Below are positions 24,352 through 32,505 of a stretch of 35,204 nt of DNA, piece by piece. Numbering within the stretch: the first letter of the stretch is position 1; each line of letters starts with the position of its first letter. The notes under the pieces are model-generated. The model ran no database searches. It was not told the DNA's origin and saw nothing but the letters and a program-made list of their open reading frames with translations. Where the stretch lies: contig CALMRC010000191.1 in NCBI GenBank assembly GCA_937873275.1, positions 1-35,204 on the forward strand, in the 5' to 3' direction. The translations under genes were made by a program, and so were the position numbers. This stretch comes from an uncultured Spirochaetota bacterium. Lineage in GTDB: Bacteria; Spirochaetota; Spirochaetia; Treponematales; UBA12059.

Positions 24352-26463
24352 ATGCACCGAATCCGCCGATCGCTTCTCCTTCTTTGCCCGCTCGTGCAGT
24401 TCATCCTCTCAGTTCCCGCGGCATCCGCCAACGAGTCCCATCCCTGGTCCCTGGCCGTCGGACCCGGGTTGGAAGCGCCCCTCGGAATCGACAGCGCGGT
24501 CTTCGGGATCGGGTTGGGGGCTTGGGCCGGGTTCTCCTGGAACCAAGGCCCCTTCGGGACGGCGCCCGGCATCCGCCTGGACTACAGCCTGGTTCCCGTC
24601 GGAGAATACTCGCTCTCAAACCTGGCCGCGGCCTTGGATCTCGCCCGGCCGTTCCGGCTTTCCGACAAGATCCGGTTATCGCCCTACCTGTCCGCCGGCC
24701 TCTTCTTCTCCGTTTTCAACCAGGCAAGCCGGCTCGAGGCATCCTTCCCCGAGGAAGTTATTTCAGGCATCGGCCCCTGGGCGGCCGGAGGACTCCGGCT
24801 CCACTGGAGCTTCCCGAAGGGGTATGCCGCGGTCCTGGACGCGGGGTATCGCGGCTGGTTCGGCCTTTCCCAAGGCATCGGCCTGGGGCTGGGTGTTTCC
24901 TACGGACTCCGGGATACCCGACGAACCGGAGGCCCCGAAGGAATCCGGCTCCAGCCCCTTTCCACGGTGGGCTTCCGGGACATCCGGTTGGATCCCGTGT
25001 TCCCGGTGTTCTATAAACACTACGATCAGAACCCCGTGGGGACCGCGACCCTGGTCAACTCCGGGAAGCAGGAGATCACGGACATCAAGGTCAGCCTCTT
25101 CTCCCGGCAGTTCATGGACGATCCGAAGACCTGTTCCGGTCCCCGGACCCTGGCGCCGGGAGCCGCCGCGGAGTATTCCATCCTGGCCCTCTTCAACCCC
25201 CTGGTGCTGGAGCTGTCCGAGCGGACCAAGGCCTCCGCGGTCCTGGCCGTGGAGTTCAGCTCCGGAGGTGTCCGGTACCGGAACGAGTACGTGGAGAGCC
25301 TGGGCTTCGAGGACCGCAACGCGATCACCTGGGACGACGACCGGAAGGCGGCGGCCTTCGTATCCGTCAAGGATCCGGACGTGCTTGCCTGGGCGAGGAG
25401 GGCCTCCGAAGCTTCGGAGGCACCGGGTTCGGCCGCGGACAGGAACCTGGCGGCCGCGGCCGCGGCCTTCGAGATCCTCCGGCTCGCCTCGCTCCGGTAC
25501 TCCGTGGACCCGACCACACCCTACCGGGAATTCTCCGCCCGATCCGGCTCCGTGGACTATCTGCAGTTCCCCCGGCAGACCCTCCGTCTCCGGTCCGGGG
25601 ACTGCGACGACTTGACGGTGCTCTACGCCGCGTTATTGGAATCCGTCGGGGTCGATACGGCATTCGTCACCGTACCCGGGCACATCTACGCGTCCGTGGC
25701 CCTGGACGCCTCCCCCGCGGGGATGCGGAAGACCTTCCGCTCGACCTCGGACTTCATCGAAGCCTCGGGCCGCGCCTGGGTGCCCGTGGAGGTCACCGCC
25801 CTGGACCAGGGCTTCGACGAGGCCTGGCGCCTGGGAGCCCGGCAGTGGAGGGAACATACGGCGACGGGAGCTGCGCGTCTTTGGCCCGTTGCCCAAGCCT
25901 GGGAGATCTACGAGCCCGTGGGCCTTTCCCGAGGTGACCCCGTCCCGGAGCCTCCATCGGCGGACAAGATCCGGGCCGCGGCGACCGAGGTTTGGCGCCG
26001 GCTCCTGGATCGCGAGTATCGGCCCCAGGTGGCGGGCCTGGAGAAAGCGGCCGTCTCCGAAGGTCCCAAGGGATACAACGCCCTGGGAATCCTGCATGCC
26101 CGGTACGGATTCCTGGAGGAGGCCGAAAAAGCTTTCCAGGCCGCGATCAAGGCGGAGGCATACCCGCCGGCCCTGGTGAACCTGGGCAACCTGGCCCTCC
26201 TGCGGGGACGCACCGAGGAAGCCTACCGGCACTACGACCGGGCCGCGGCGGCGGCTCCGAAAAACCCGGCGGCCCTGCTCGGGCTGGCCCGGGCCAGCCA
26301 ACTTCTGGAGAACTACGGGACCGCCCGCAGGGCCTTCGACCAGCTCAAGGCTGTCGACCCCGCCCTGGCGTCCCGCTACGAATACCTGGCCCAGGCGGGC
26401 CAGGAAAGCGCTCGGGCCGCCGAGGCCCAGCGGGCCCGGAGGGTGGATACATGGTCGGAATGA
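24352..26463 (+). CDS. Exported transglutaminase-like protein with barrel-like N-terminus and TPR C-terminus
   Basis: 703-residue secreted or outer-membrane-associated protein of unknown role. Signal peptide 1-26 (LSVPAASAN). Residues about 30-185 show alternating hydrophobic, glycine/aromatic-rich strands like an outer-membrane beta-barrel (SLAVGPGLEAPLG, YLSAGLFFSVF, GLGLGVSYGLRD). Residues 200-310 look like an Ig-type domain. A transglutaminase-like core follows at about 405-470, with the Cys of RSGDCDDLTVLYAALLESVG and the His of VPGHIYASVAL. The C-terminal part has about three TPR-like helical pairs (YNALGILHARYGFLEEAEKAF and following). GGAGGT lies 6 nt before the ATG. The next gene overlaps its stop, so the two form an operon. 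The combination recalls spirochaetal exported proteins. No substrate can be named. Confidence 0.75.
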   Translation: MHRIRRSLLLLCPLVQFILSVPAASANESHPWSLAVGPGLEAPLGIDSAVFGIGLGAWAGFSWNQGPFGTAPGIRLDYSLVPVGEYSLSNLAAALDLARPFRLSDKIRLSPYLSAGLFFSVFNQASRLEASFPEEVISGIGPWAAGGLRLHWSFPKGYAAVLDAGYRGWFGLSQGIGLGLGVSYGLRDTRRTGGPEGIRLQPLSTVGFRDIRLDPVFPVFYKHYDQNPVGTATLVNSGKQEITDIKVSLFSRQFMDDPKTCSGPRTLAPGAAAEYSILALFNPLVLELSERTKASAVLAVEFSSGGVRYRNEYVESLGFEDRNAITWDDDRKAAAFVSVKDPDVLAWARRASEASEAPGSAADRNLAAAAAAFEILRLASLRYSVDPTTPYREFSARSGSVDYLQFPRQTLRLRSGDCDDLTVLYAALLESVGVDTAFVTVPGHIYASVALDASPAGMRKTFRSTSDFIEASGRAWVPVEVTALDQGFDEAWRLGARQWREHTATGAARLWPVAQAWEIYEPVGLSRGDPVPEPPSADKIRAAATEVWRRLLDREYRPQVAGLEKAAVSEGPKGYNALGILHARYGFLEEAEKAFQAAIKAEAYPPALVNLGNLALLRGRTEEAYRHYDRAAAAAPKNPAALLGLARASQLLENYGTARRAFDQLKAVDPALASRYEYLAQAGQESARAAEAQRARRVDTWSE

Positions 26464-27404
26464 ACAAGGTCTCCCATGCGGCGCGCGTCGCCGCCGCGGG
26501 GCTCGCCCTGTCCCTGCTTCTGACGACCTGCGAGCCCCTGGCCCTCCGGGACCTGGCGGAAAAACTGGCCCAGGGCGGGGCGAAGCATGTCTATTTCACG
26601 GATCGTGGAACCGGAAAGTTCTACAGGAGCGAATTGGACGGCGCCAATCGTGTCGAACTCTTCACCCGCGGCAATCCCGCGATGCTGGCCGTCGATCCGG
26701 TCGCGAGAAAACTCTGCTGGACGAATGTGCCCGATCCGACCGGCAAATGGGAGGTTCTCATCTCGAACCTCGATGGCTCCGATATCCGGACACTCTACGA
26801 AGAATCCATCGCTACACGGATCCCTCGCGGTATCTCCGCCAACCCGGCCTCGGATTCGCTCTTCTGGGCGGCATCCGCGGATCCCGTCAGGACGGTGTAC
26901 ACCCAGTCATTCACGGCGACGGAAACCGCCTTGCCGACCGACGTGAGCGTTGTGGACACGGAGGATATCTGTTATTCCCCGGCGCTGGACAGGATTTTCA
27001 TCGCAGATCTCTCCGGGTCACAACTCCACAGGATACGGACGAACGGAGCATTGGAAGTCTCCGTCGACGTGAGCGCCTTCGGAACGGGGACGCCAAGAAA
27101 TATAGCTGTCGACGGCGAAAACGGATTTGTCTATTGGAGCGACGATATCAGCGACCTAGGTGACGGATTGATCGGCCGCTGCGATACCGACTTGAGCCCC
27201 GGGAGCATGGTCACCTTTATTCCGACCGGGGTCGCGGGATCGCCAAGGCAGCTCGTCGTTGATCCCGAGGAAGGTTATTTATTCTGGTCGGATGATGAAT
27301 CGGGAACCATCAAGCGGGCGAATCTGGACGGAACGGGTATTGTTACGATTGCATCCGGTCTGACAAAAGCGCGCGGCATAGCCCTCGATCCCGTCCGTCG
27401 CTGA
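26451..27404 (+). CDS. Putative lipoprotein with six YWTD-like propeller repeats
   Basis: 317-residue exported protein. The N-terminus MVGMNKVSHAARVAAAGLAL leads into SLLLTTC, a relaxed lipobox with C27. About six repeats resemble the LDL-receptor YWTD blade: HVYFTDRGTGKFYRSELDG, KLCWTN, SLFWAAS, RIFIAD, FVYWSDD and YLFWSDDESGTIKRANLDG. This predicts a six-bladed beta-propeller, probably for protein or ligand binding. ATG 26451 has GGAGG 8 nt upstream. ATG 26460, overlapping the previous stop as ATGA, is an alternative. The second half uses clearly more AT-ending codons (GGTTATTTATTC and similar) than its neighbours, hinting at a different origin. There is no visible terminator in the 25 bp before the convergent hydrolase gene. 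Confidence 0.75.
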   Translation: MVGMNKVSHAARVAAAGLALSLLLTTCEPLALRDLAEKLAQGGAKHVYFTDRGTGKFYRSELDGANRVELFTRGNPAMLAVDPVARKLCWTNVPDPTGKWEVLISNLDGSDIRTLYEESIATRIPRGISANPASDSLFWAASADPVRTVYTQSFTATETALPTDVSVVDTEDICYSPALDRIFIADLSGSQLHRIRTNGALEVSVDVSAFGTGTPRNIAVDGENGFVYWSDDISDLGDGLIGRCDTDLSPGSMVTFIPTGVAGSPRQLVVDPEEGYLFWSDDESGTIKRANLDGTGIVTIASGLTKARGIALDPVRR

Positions 27405-27429
27405 TAGCGGCGGCCGACCCCGCGTCCGC

Positions 27430-28383
27430 CTACCGCACCGCCCGCTCGAACTCCGCGAGCCTCTCGGGCAGTCCCGCCTCCGCCCGGGCGAACTCCAGGG
27501 CGACGGCCCCGAACATCCGCTCCCTCAAAGCTTCGTCCACGGGCATCCGGAGGAAGCGGCCGGCGGGCAGTTCCGCGGCGATCCGGGGATAGTTGCGGGG
27601 GTCGTGGACCTTGTCCCCGGTCCCGTTCAGGACGAAGACCTCCCGTTTCACGTCACCGAGGCGGCCGAAGAGCTCGAAGTCCCGGGCGGCCTCGGCGGAT
27701 TTCTTCCACTTCCGGACGTCGGCACCGTCGATGAATTCGAAGGTGCGCCGTTTCTGGGCGCCCTCCTTGAGATCCCCCACCAGGACCTGCCGCAGGAGGG
27801 GCCGGACCGCCCGGATCGCGGCGGCGGGTATCCACGGCGAGATCCACCGCAGGAACGCCTTGTTGAACCACAGCGTGTGCATGGGATCGGCCAGGAGGGC
27901 GGTCGGGGGGTCCAGGATCCCTCGGACCATCCCTTCCAGGATCTGGGCCGAACCCCAGCAGGCCCCGACCAGGACGTAATCCCGGCCGGCCAGCCCTTCG
28001 GACTCCAGGGCCGCCCGAATGTCGAGGGCCGCACGTTCCACGGAGAAATCCGCCCGGGGATCCGGGATTCGGCTGGAATTCTTCTCCCGGGTCTCGACGA
28101 AGAGGAACTCCGCCTTCCCGTGCAAGGGGCCGTAGAACTCCCGGAAACCTTCGGGGGTGGTGCCCCACCCCGGCACCAGGACCACGGGACGGCGGGCTTC
28201 CGGGCGCTCGGGCTTCACCCGGGTGACCCGGATCTCCGCACCCGGCACCGGGACGTAGCGGACCTCCCCGACGCCGGGCGCCCAGAAGTCCGGGACATCC
28301 CCGGAAACCGGGCCCAGGAAGGCCTCCACCCGGGATCGCAGTCCGGGGCCGTCCTCGAGGGCCCCCTCCACCAGGTCTCGCAT
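27430..28383 (-). CDS. Alpha/beta-hydrolase-fold protein with Cys nucleophile position
   Basis: 317 residues with the alpha/beta-hydrolase layout. An oxyanion-region loop is VPGWGTTPEGF (70-80). The nucleophile elbow is VGACWGSA with C142 where most members have serine. A possible acid residue is D256 (LNGTGDKVHDP). No histidine follows at the expected place after D256; the only late His is H259, beside it. The middle segment WFNKAFLRWISPWIP may be a membrane- or lipid-facing lid. It may be an atypical thiol hydrolase or a non-catalytic homologue. ATG 28383 lacks a clear ribosome binding site. It is divergent from the phosphate transporter gene and convergent with the propeller gene. Confidence 0.72.
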   Translation of the reverse strand: MRDLVEGALEDGPGLRSRVEAFLGPVSGDVPDFWAPGVGEVRYVPVPGAEIRVTRVKPERPEARRPVVLVPGWGTTPEGFREFYGPLHGKAEFLFVETREKNSSRIPDPRADFSVERAALDIRAALESEGLAGRDYVLVGACWGSAQILEGMVRGILDPPTALLADPMHTLWFNKAFLRWISPWIPAAAIRAVRPLLRQVLVGDLKEGAQKRRTFEFIDGADVRKWKKSAEAARDFELFGRLGDVKREVFVLNGTGDKVHDPRNYPRIAAELPAGRFLRMPVDEALRERMFGAVALEFARAEAGLPERLAEFERAVR

Positions 28384-28477
28384 GGCGGAAGAATACGCGG
28401 CGCCGGGACGGGGGTCAAGGACGGGAATCCGGGGGTCGTTCCCGTCGCGGAGTCTCCGTTGCCTCTTCGGTTAGGAT

Positions 28478-28506
28478 TTGACGAAATTGCGGTTAAAAAC
28501 GATACT
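28478..28506 (+). promoter_or_regulatory. Promoter of the Na/Pi cotransporter gene
   Basis: TTGACG (28478-28483) and GATACT (28501-28506) are separated by exactly 17 nt, 53 bp before the start codon. A dyad GACGGGAA/TTCCCGTC (28420-28427 and 28439-28446) lies upstream and could be a regulator site. Confidence 0.6.
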
Positions 28507-28559
28507 CTCCTTCCATCCCGGCATCCGCGCGGTCCCGGGAGGGGCGGAGGATTATCGGA

Positions 28560-30248
28560 ATGTCCCTCTACAACGTCTTCGACCTGGTCGGCGGCCTCGC
28601 CGTTTTCCTGTTCGGCATGGTGATGATGAACAACAACCTCACCGCCCTGGCGGGGGCTCGGCTCCGGACGATCATGGTGGAGCTCACGAAGACCAAGGTC
28701 CGGGGCTACGTTACCGGCCTGGGGGTCACCATCTTGAACCAATCCTCCTCGGCCACAACGGTGCTGGAGGCGGTCCTGGTGGGCGCGGGACTCATGACCT
28801 TCCGGCAGAGCCTCGCGGTCACCCTGGGGGCGGAACTCGGCTCGACCTTTTTGGGCCAACTCTTCGCCTTTCCCAAGATCACCCGCCTGGCGGCCCTCTT
28901 CGTGGCCTTGGGGTTCTTCGCCTTTCTCTTCGCTTCCAAGAAGCAACACAAGTCCGCGGCCAACACGGTCCTGGGATTCGGACTGCTGTTCCTGGGGATG
29001 GACATGATGTCCCGGTCCATGGAGCCCCTCCGGACCCTGCCCGCCTTCCTAAGTCTGATGGCCTCCGTGGAGCGGCCCCTGCTGGGGATCCTCGTGGGAC
29101 TGGTGTTCACCATGATCATCCAATCCTCCGGGGCCACCTCGGGCTTGGTCATCGCGATGGCGATTTCCGGGACCATCAGCCTGGCCCAGGCGGTGCCCAT
29201 CAACCTGGGAGCCTCCATCGGGACCTGCATCACGGCCGTCCTGGGGAGCCTCTCCCTCAACCGGGAGGCCAAGCGGAGCGCCTACATCCACGCGGTCTTC
29301 CAGACCATAGGCGTGGCGCTCGCCTTCGTCCTCCTGTCCATTCCCTTCCGGGGGGACCGGTTCTACCTTTTCCTGGCCAGAGAGTTGTCCCTTCTGTTCA
29401 CCGGGGGCCGGGAGAACCTCGCCCGGGAAATCGCCATGGCCCATACCCTCATGCCCGTGTTCAACCATATCCTCGTCTTTCCCCTGCTGCCCCTCATCGT
29501 AAAGGCCTTCGACCGGGTCGTTCCGCCGGAACCTCCCAAGGAGGTCTTCGGTCCCCAGTACCTGAGCGAGGCGATGCTGTCCGAGCCCTCGGTAGCCCTC
29601 TTCCAGGTCAAGAAGGAAATCCTCCGGATGCGGTCCATCATCGAGCACATGCTGGAAACCAGCATCCGGCTCTTCGGCGAGCGGCGGCCCGAGGACGGCA
29701 AGACCATCAAGACCGAGGACAAGCACGTCGACACGCTTCGCACCGAGATCGTCCGGTACCTCACCAAGATCGCCCGGAACCCCTTGACCGAGAGCGAGAG
29801 CCGTCGCCAGGTCTCCTACCTCTTCATCGCGAGCGAACTGGAGAACCTGGCGGACGTGATCGAGCGGAACATCCGGGACCGGGCCAAGAAGCTCATCAAC
29901 AACGACCTCCGGTTGTCGGAGGAGGGCCTCGCGGACATCCAGGAACTCGGGAAAGTGGTGAAGGACAACTTCCGCACCGTGATGCGGGCCTTCGAGGACA
30001 ACGAAACGGGAGGGGCCCGGCAGGTCCTGGAATGCTCCGAGTCCTGCTGGGAGCTCCAGAGGGAGTTCCGTCGCAAGCATTTTCAACGCCTGAATGAGGG
30101 AATCAAGGTCTCCATCGAGACCACGGAGATCCACATGGACCTCCTCAATCACCTGCACCGGGTTAACCGCCACATCTACCATGTGGCCGAAGCCCTCCTG
30201 GAGCTGGCGAACGAGGAAATTCCGGAACGCCTCCGGTCCTCCCTGTAG
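28560..30248 (+). CDS. Na/Pi cotransporter with C-terminal PhoU-like domain
   Basis: Inner-membrane sodium-dependent phosphate transporter family (NptA/YjbB), 562 residues. The two inverted transport repeats show QSSSATT (61-67) and QSSGATS (188-194), each followed by a glycine-rich loop (LGAELGST, LGASIGTC). There are about eight to nine hydrophobic helices up to residue 315. Residues about 340-562 form a helical PhoU-like domain (two-repeat ESRRQVSYLFIASELENLADVIERNI). GGAGG lies 9 nt before ATG 28560, and it has its own promoter. It could import phosphate or, as suggested for YjbB, export it. It appears monocistronic or loosely followed by the methyltransferase 57 bp downstream. Confidence 0.9.
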   Translation: MSLYNVFDLVGGLAVFLFGMVMMNNNLTALAGARLRTIMVELTKTKVRGYVTGLGVTILNQSSSATTVLEAVLVGAGLMTFRQSLAVTLGAELGSTFLGQLFAFPKITRLAALFVALGFFAFLFASKKQHKSAANTVLGFGLLFLGMDMMSRSMEPLRTLPAFLSLMASVERPLLGILVGLVFTMIIQSSGATSGLVIAMAISGTISLAQAVPINLGASIGTCITAVLGSLSLNREAKRSAYIHAVFQTIGVALAFVLLSIPFRGDRFYLFLARELSLLFTGGRENLAREIAMAHTLMPVFNHILVFPLLPLIVKAFDRVVPPEPPKEVFGPQYLSEAMLSEPSVALFQVKKEILRMRSIIEHMLETSIRLFGERRPEDGKTIKTEDKHVDTLRTEIVRYLTKIARNPLTESESRRQVSYLFIASELENLADVIERNIRDRAKKLINNDLRLSEEGLADIQELGKVVKDNFRTVMRAFEDNETGGARQVLECSESCWELQREFRRKHFQRLNEGIKVSIETTEIHMDLLNHLHRVNRHIYHVAEALLELANEEIPERLRSSL

Positions 30249-30305
30249 CGGGTGCGACGCGCCTAAGGCCTGGCGTCCCGGTCTCCCATCCGCTACCCTG
30301 GTAGT

Positions 30306-30944
30306 ATGCGCACCGATTCCGGCCTCTCCCACGCGGAGCGCCACGCCCGCCTCTTCGAGAGGATCGCCCGGCCCTACGCCTGGTTCTTCCACGGCCAGCT
30401 GCGAACCTACGCCCGGGCCTTCGAGCTGGGTCGGTCCTTCCTGCCGGATCCCCGGGGACGACGGGCCCTGGACGTCGGCTGCGGAACCGGGGCCTTCACC
30501 CGGGCCCTGGCCCGGGAGGGCTGGGAGGTACGGGGGGTCGACGTGGCCCGGGCCATGGTGGAACGGGCCCGGAGCCGGGGGCTATCCTGCGACCCCGGCG
30601 ACGCCCTCCGGGGACTTGGCGAGCCGGACGGGAGCTTCGACCTGGTGACCGCCGCCTACGTGGCCCACGGCCTGCGGCGGGAAGACCGGGCCAAGCTGTT
30701 TTCGGAGATGCGGCGTCTGTCCCGGAACACGGTCCTCTTCCAGGACTACACCCCGGACCGGAACCTCCTGGTGACGATCGTGGAATACCTGGAGCGCGGG
30801 GACTACTTCAACTTCATCCGGACGGGGCTCGGGGAGCTGCGGGAAGCTTTCCCCTCGGTCCGGGTGGTCCGGGTGGGACCCCAAGCCGCCTGGTACGTGT
30901 GCGGGGTGGAAGGAAGGACTAGCCGGGCCGCCGGTTCCCTCTAG
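30306..30944 (+). CDS. Small class I SAM-dependent methyltransferase
   Basis: 212 residues. Motif I is ALDVGCGTGAF (54-64), with the acidic end of strand 2 in GVDVARAMVERA. The motif II/IV region is GSFDLVTAAYVAHGL. The N-terminal RIARPYAWFF and the C-terminal VEYLERGDYFNFIRTG resemble the UbiE/Methyltransf_11 group. The substrate is unknown. The ribosome binding site is poor, so ATG 30306 is chosen by family length. Its 3' end overlaps the convergent TetR gene by 26 bp. Confidence 0.75.
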   Translation: MRTDSGLSHAERHARLFERIARPYAWFFHGQLRTYARAFELGRSFLPDPRGRRALDVGCGTGAFTRALAREGWEVRGVDVARAMVERARSRGLSCDPGDALRGLGEPDGSFDLVTAAYVAHGLRREDRAKLFSEMRRLSRNTVLFQDYTPDRNLLVTIVEYLERGDYFNFIRTGLGELREAFPSVRVVRVGPQAAWYVCGVEGRTSRAAGSL

Positions 30945-31506
30945 CCAGCAGGGCGTCCATGACCGCGCGGGCCCGGGCGGAGGTCGTCGAGGCGAAGCCC
31001 TCCTTCTCCTCGTCCGTGACCGGGTATTCCCCCCGACCGGCCAGGACCTTGGCCAGGGCCCCGTGCACCAGGTCGTGCCCGGCCGCCATGGCCGCTTCCA
31101 GACCGTCCCGGGAAGCCCGGGGCCGGGCCGCCGCCAGGTCCGCCGCGACGGGGGCGGTCGCCCGGGCCGTTCGGGCCCCCATGTCCGGGGGAGGAGGGCC
31201 GTCCAGCCGTTCGAACCATACCAGGCGGTACCAGGCGGAGTGATCCAAGGCGAACCGGACGTACCGAGCCACGGGATCCCCCTCCCCTCCCTCCATGGAC
31301 GCCGCCAGGCGATCCAGGACTTCGCCCGCAGCCGCCCAGCGGAGGGCGTCCCAGTCGGGGAAGAAATTGTAGAGGTTCGTGTGGGCGCAGCCCAGGCGGG
31401 CGGCCAGGCCCCGGAAATTCGCCGTCCCCTCCGACGCCGGCGCGTCCAGGAGTTCGAGGTAGGCCGCGACGATCCGATCCCGGGACAAGCCCTTCCGGGG
31501 AGTCAT
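30919..31506 (-). CDS. TetR-family transcriptional regulator
   Basis: 195-residue DNA-binding repressor-type protein. The N-terminal helix-turn-helix is FRGLAARLGCAHTNLYNFFPDWDALRWAA (about 28-56), the classical TetR pattern in which recognition helix residues precede LYNFF. The C-terminal helices (60-195) would bind a ligand. ATG 31506 overlaps the stop of the upstream membrane-protein gene (ATGA on the minus strand), so both are one operon. The perfect palindrome over the operon's -10 box is its likely operator. The longer in-frame reading upstream is not needed. Confidence 0.88.
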   Translation of the reverse strand: MTPRKGLSRDRIVAAYLELLDAPASEGTANFRGLAARLGCAHTNLYNFFPDWDALRWAAAGEVLDRLAASMEGGEGDPVARYVRFALDHSAWYRLVWFERLDGPPPPDMGARTARATAPVAADLAAARPRASRDGLEAAMAAGHDLVHGALAKVLAGRGEYPVTDEEKEGFASTTSARARAVMDALLARGNRRPG

Positions 31507-32342
31507 CGCGCCGCCGGGGAACCGCCCCGGCGGGCCGCCGCGGCATTCCGGGACTCCCGTGCGAAACCCGTGGTGAGGGACAGGAAGGCGGCCCCCCCGG
31601 CACCGGCCAGGAATAGGTAGAGGCCGAGTTGGGCGGGATCCCAGGCGCGGCCGGCGAAGGCGTCCCAGAGGGTCCCCCCGGACAGGAGGATCCCGGAGAC
31701 GAAGGACTTGAAGAGCAGGACCGAGCCGAGGAACCACCCCTCGGGGCGGCGGCGCCAGAGCATCACGGCGGCGTAGAGGGCCGCGGGTATCAGGAAGGAC
31801 AGGTCCAGGAGGAAGACCGTGGCCGCGGGCTCCACCACGGTGGTCCGGATCATCCGGATCACCAGGATCGTCCACAGGGGGACGAAGAGTCCCGTCATGC
31901 CCAGGACCGCGGCCCCGAACCGGGGCGCCGCCCGACTCGGAGCCCGGGCAGCCGCGTCCTCCGGATCCACGGCCGAAAGAAGACCCGCCAGGGAATAGAA
32001 GCCCAGGCCGATGACCGCCAGGTAGGCGGGATACAGGGGGGTGGCCAGCTTGTCCATTCCGTAGAAGGAGAAATAGTAGGCCGCGAACAGGGAAATCCCC
32101 GCCCAGACGACAAGGGCCGGGTAGGACCCCCGGCGCGCCCGGGCTATCGCGATCGCCAGGATCGGAGCCAGGGCCAGGGACACGACGTCCTGGACGAACA
32201 CCTGGGAATAGGCGAGGCCGTACCGCTCCAGCCAGGGTTCATAGAAGCCCGGGACGAAGATACCCGTCCCCCCGCAAACCGCCAACAGGACCGCCAGGGC
32301 ATACCCCAGGATCGTCAGCCCCGTCTCGTTCCTCCGAATCAT
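31503..32342 (-). CDS. Multi-pass membrane protein of unknown function
   Basis: 279 residues with about eight hydrophobic segments (for example ILGYALAVLLAVCGGTGIF, VVSLALAPILAIAIA, YPAYLAVIGLGFYSLAGLL, GLYLFLAGAGGAAFLSL). I recognise no catalytic motif or named family. I chose ATG 32342 because GGAGG lies 5 nt upstream at 32348-32352. A GTG at 32360 would add six residues but has no ribosome binding site and falls next to the operator. It is transcribed with the TetR gene, so it is the probable regulated output of that repressor. A transporter-like or sensor role cannot be decided. Confidence 0.7.
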   Translation of the reverse strand: MIRRNETGLTILGYALAVLLAVCGGTGIFVPGFYEPWLERYGLAYSQVFVQDVVSLALAPILAIAIARARRGSYPALVVWAGISLFAAYYFSFYGMDKLATPLYPAYLAVIGLGFYSLAGLLSAVDPEDAAARAPSRAAPRFGAAVLGMTGLFVPLWTILVIRMIRTTVVEPAATVFLLDLSFLIPAALYAAVMLWRRRPEGWFLGSVLLFKSFVSGILLSGGTLWDAFAGRAWDPAQLGLYLFLAGAGGAAFLSLTTGFARESRNAAAARRGGSPAAR

Positions 32343-32361
32343 CCCGTCCTCCGTACTCACT

Positions 32362-32382
32362 TATATTACCATTGGTAATATA
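32362..32382. promoter_or_regulatory. TetR-type operator, perfect palindrome
   Basis: Half-site TATATTACCA (32362-32371) is repeated inverted as TGGTAATATA (32373-32382) around one central base. It covers the -10 box and probable start of the minus-strand operon and lies in the divergent intergenic region. The TTACCA/TGGTAA core fits TetR-family operators. Confidence 0.75.
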
Positions 32383-32406
32383 TCCGAATCCTACCGTCCT
32401 TGACAA
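32377..32406 (-). promoter_or_regulatory. Promoter of the membrane protein/tetR operon
   Basis: On the minus strand TTGTCA (32406-32401) and TATATT (32382-32377) are 18 nt apart. The -10 box lies inside the palindromic operator, an arrangement that would let the repressor block its own operon. On the plus strand TTGACA (32400-32405) overlaps the same -35 box but has no good -10 partner. Confidence 0.65.
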
Positions 32407-32505
32407 GCCCCCGGCGGGCTCCGAGGCTTGAAGATACGCGTCCGCCGTTGCCTTTCGGCCGCGGATATAGGATGTTATGAATACTTGATCGAAAAAGGAG
32501 GAATC

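Noticed and set aside
28420-28446. Terminator of the minus-strand hydrolase region from the GACGGGAA/TTCCCGTC dyad
   Set aside because: The stem is short with an 11-nt loop, has no T run and lies upstream of both flanking genes, so it cannot terminate either.
32428-32505. Upstream ATG start for the DUF1295 protein
   Set aside because: No ribosome binding site and a non-hydrophobic extra tail; the GTG at 32506 has a near-perfect AAAGGAGG.
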